Shown piece by piece: positions 63,747 to 64,000 of a stretch of 64,000 nucleotides of DNA. Numbering within the stretch: the stretch's first letter is position 1; each line of letters opens with the position of its first letter. Source of the DNA: Chthonomonadales bacterium (GTDB lineage: Bacteria; Armatimonadota; Chthonomonadetes; Chthonomonadales; CAJBBX01); NCBI GenBank assembly GCA_027459625.1, contig DAIDHP010000004.1:169276-233275 (forward strand). The letters are read 5' to 3'. A program made the position numbers and the translations under genes. The notes under the pieces were generated by a model. It worked only from the letters and a program-made list of their open reading frames with translations. It was not told the origin of the DNA and did no database searches.

Positions 63747-64000
63747 ATGGCAAAGCAGCGTTTTGAGCGCAACAAGCCGCATGTGAACATCGGCACCATT
63801 GGTCACGTGGACCATGGCAAGACGACATTGACATCCGCCATCACTCGCGTTTTGGCGGAGTCCGGCAAGGCGAAGTTCCAGGCGTACGACGAGATCGACG
63901 CCGCCCCCGAGGAGAAGGCCAGGGGGATCACAATCAACACCTACCACGCCGAATATGAGACGGACACCCGCCACTACGCTCACGTGGACTGCCCCGGACA
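63747..64000 (+). CDS. tuf: Elongation factor Tu (5' part, cut by window end)
   Basis: The first 84 codons are present, beginning [14 protein letters not shown] and then [19 protein letters not shown] with the P-loop, the switch I segment [10 protein letters not shown], and ending in HVDCPG of the G3 motif. GGAGGATT precedes the ATG. It completes the str operon order rpsL-rpsG-fusA-tuf; the rest lies beyond base 64000. Confidence 0.98.
   Translation, partial: MAKQRFERNKPHVNIGTIGHVDHGKTTLTSAITRVLAESGKAKFQAYDEIDAAPEEKARGITINTYHAEYETDTRHYAHVDCPG

Overview
The window reads as a chromosomal segment of a free-living bacterium with a Gram-negative type envelope. It carries a TolC/MFP/RND efflux operon, lipoprotein signals, Tat-exported carbohydrate enzymes and a PBP2. 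Strong AGGAGG-type ribosome sites precede most genes and TTG/GTG starts are frequent. Three things suggest Armatimonadota or a nearby soil/biomass-degrading phylum: the mix of GH/DUF4091/DUF6785/Gfo-Idh genes, a triosephosphate isomerase with a GHSETRGRFG-type insertion, and a large FHA-kinase cluster. This placement is an inference from gene content, not a phylogenetic result.

Layout. 1-2697 (+): a 32-base tandem repeat, then small stress/housekeeping genes (TPR, SnoaL-like, USP, DUF1003). 2671-6287: a polytopic membrane protein with presenilin/SPP-like aspartyl protease motifs, transcribed divergently from an ANTAR response regulator and GAF-GAF-HisKA_2 kinase through overlapping promoters. 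6771-15618 (+): efflux operon, duplicated PepSY protein and an OmpR-type two-component system. 15728-22857: carbohydrate enzymes (beta-helix lyase-like, GH16-like, URO-D family, DUF4091). 22937-29238: tRNA-Thr, a beta-hydroxyacid dehydrogenase, gap-pgk, a BAX inhibitor-1 protein, OsmC and tpiA. 29445-42013 (+): NAD(P)HX repair enzyme, three FHA proteins, VWA protein, PP2C phosphatase, KptA, membrane Ser/Thr kinase and PBP2. This resembles the actinobacterial FHA/PstP/PbpA/PknB cell-wall cluster. 41988-45585: phoU, a sugar isomerase and a Tat oxidoreductase. 45651-47587: a group II intron inserted directly behind a terminator, its maturase frameshifted at the C terminus. 48186-51341 (+): DUF6785 membrane protein and GH5 enzyme. 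51346-56926 (-): hypF-hypC-hypD-hypE-queC. 56993-60087 (-): Gfo/Idh oxidoreductase, SDR and NAD kinase. 60249-64000 (+): str operon (rpsL-rpsG-fusA-tuf, tuf cut by the window edge) behind a strong promoter and a structured, attenuator-like leader.

The best candidates for undescribed biology are the presenilin-like protease with its shared promoter to an RNA-binding regulator, the FHA/VWA/kinase/PBP2 module with recurrent TQxM motifs and a small shared zinc-knuckle, the structured str-operon leader, and a family of about 90-base palindromic repeats. I found no rRNA and no complete CRISPR array. The repeat at the left edge could be the tail of one.
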